5,090 nucleotides of DNA from Candidatus Omnitrophota bacterium. GTDB lineage: Bacteria; Omnitrophota; Koll11; Zapsychrales; Zapsychraceae. The notes beneath the pieces are model-generated. The model searched no databases and had not been told where the DNA came from. It worked only from the letters and a program-made list of their open reading frames with translations. Positions 4,195 through 5,090 of the stretch are shown piece by piece. The stretch's first letter is position 1, and every line of letters begins with the position of its first letter. The translations under genes were made by a program, and so were the position numbers. The DNA is taken from NCBI GenBank assembly GCA_023140095.1, contig JAGLMJ010000082.1, forward strand, positions 1 to 5,090. Reading direction: 5' to 3'.

Positions 4195-5090
4195 ATGGGA
4201 TACGACGTGCATTCGAAAAAATACAGAGATACACCTGTCCTTAAAGGTGTCAAACTTTTAACCATTATCCTATTCTTATTGAGTGTTATGTCTTCGTTAG
4301 CTTTCGGTGGTTCCAAGATCAAACAGCCCAATGTAAGCGGGCAGTTCTATGACGCGAACCCGAAGCGGTTGTCGGAGCATATCGACAAGTTTTTTTTCGA
4401 AGCTACCAACAAGCCTTCCGATCGTGATATTGATATTCTCATTGCTCCACATGCCGGGTATATCTATTCCGGAGGGGTGGCGGCTTATGGGTTTAAGGCG
4501 GCCAGCCAGCAAACGTTTAAAACCATTCTGGTTTTGGCCCCGAGCCATCATGTTGGATTTGACGGGATCTCGATTTGGGAGGAAGGCGGCTTTCAAACGC
4601 CGTTAGGCGTCGCCGAGGTTGATGCTGAGTTTGCGAAGAAATTGATCGCGGCAAATAAGGACTTCTATTTTGAACCGCGGGTTTTTCAATCCGAACATTC
4701 CCTCGAAGTTGAAATTCCTTTCATACAAAAGACATTTCAGGATTTTAAGATTGTTCCGATCATTTTTGGGCAGACCAGTCTTGGGCTTTTGGAAGATTTC
4801 GCAACAGTGTTGCGAAATCTTATCGGCACACGTAAGGATGTTTTGATCGTCGTGAGCACGGACCTGTCGCACTATCATGATGGTGCATCCGCGCTTAAAA
4901 TGGACCGGCGCACGATTGATGCCGTTAAGAACCTTAAGATCGAGCAACTTTGGAAGGAGTGTCAACTACGCACAATGGAAATGTGCGGATTCGTGCCCGT
5001 AACGGCGGCTTTGTTGTACGCGAAGCAAAAGGGTTTAACAGAAGTGGATGTTCTTCGCTATGCGCATTCCGGGGATGTCAGTGGTGATAA
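4195..5090 (+). CDS. amrB: Memo-family protein (AmmeMemoRadiSam system protein B) with N-terminal export signal, 3' end beyond window
   Basis: An open frame of 298 codons that runs off the window. Memo-family landmarks appear in order: SGQFYD (48-53), IAPHAGYIYSG (83-93), LAPSHH (114-119), TPLG (135-138), EHSLEVEIPF (168-177), STDLSHY (221-227), MCGFVP (263-268), and HSGDVSGD (291-298) at the very edge. The family's usual end comes soon after the last motif, so little is missing. H86, H118, D223, H226 and C264 correspond by eye to residues around the metal site of human MEMO1. In prokaryotes the family usually accompanies an AMMECR1-like protein and a radical-SAM enzyme, with unclear function. 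Unusually, a basic region and hydrophobic helix (about 19-36, ending SSLAFGG) precede the domain, predicting export or anchoring. The start ATG is 21 nt after the DoxX-like stop and has no clear Shine-Dalgarno; GTG 4207 is an alternative start that would keep the signal. Confidence 0.88.
   Translation, partial: MGYDVHSKKYRDTPVLKGVKLLTIILFLLSVMSSLAFGGSKIKQPNVSGQFYDANPKRLSEHIDKFFFEATNKPSDRDIDILIAPHAGYIYSGGVAAYGFKAASQQTFKTILVLAPSHHVGFDGISIWEEGGFQTPLGVAEVDAEFAKKLIAANKDFYFEPRVFQSEHSLEVEIPFIQKTFQDFKIVPIIFGQTSLGLLEDFATVLRNLIGTRKDVLIVVSTDLSHYHDGASALKMDRRTIDAVKNLKIEQLWKECQLRTMEMCGFVPVTAALLYAKQKGLTEVDVLRYAHSGDVSGD

Overview
The window is about 5.1 kb of bacterial DNA with moderate base composition. All supported genes lie on the plus strand, packed into what look like three transcription units. 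The organism is probably a Gram-negative (diderm) anaerobe-like bacterium. The signs are the tail of a lipid-A-disaccharide-synthase N-terminal-type (LAB_N) membrane protein, a lipobox lipoprotein, an exported DsbA-like protein, and a GTP-dependent PEP carboxykinase resembling the archaeal/anaerobe branch. A little-studied lineage such as Omnitrophota would fit, but that is a guess from gene content and cannot be settled here.

Unit 1 (1-831): the C-terminal end of a LAB_N protein (stop at 111-113), a small glycine-zipper lipoprotein (143-442) with a degenerate zinc-ribbon-like tail, and a single-domain CheY-like response regulator (454-831). The genes are separated by only 29 and 11 nt. No promoter for this unit is visible, so transcription probably enters from upstream.

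Unit 2 (about 919-2966): a good extended -10 promoter, a strong Shine-Dalgarno, then a GTP-type phosphoenolpyruvate carboxykinase spanning 992-2899, followed by a perfect 13-bp terminator hairpin. The striking point is that the gene is open in one frame from end to end except for a single TAG at 1478-1480. That codon falls where I recall the family having a serine in a Y-x-A-H-S motif. No frameshift is present and every active-site motif I can identify on either side is intact. It is therefore a very recent nonsense mutation, a sequence error, or a read-through/recoded amber codon. Ordinary gene calling splits it into a 162-residue N-terminal piece and a 433-residue C-terminal piece and loses the 39 conserved-looking codons between them.

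Unit 3 (about 3016 to the window end): a second extended -10 promoter, then a membrane-anchored DsbA-like thiol oxidoreductase (3105-3731), an overlapping MauE/DoxX-type four-helix membrane protein with a CGCFG motif (3721-4173), and a Memo-family protein (AmmeMemoRadiSam system protein B) with an N-terminal export signal (4195 to beyond 5090). Together they suggest a cell-envelope thiol-redox or metal module: a periplasmic thiol protein, its possible membrane redox partner, and an exported metal-binding Memo protein. That combined role is inference. No RNA genes, CRISPR arrays, insertion sequences or prophage remnants are seen, and there is no gene-free stretch longer than about 205 bases.
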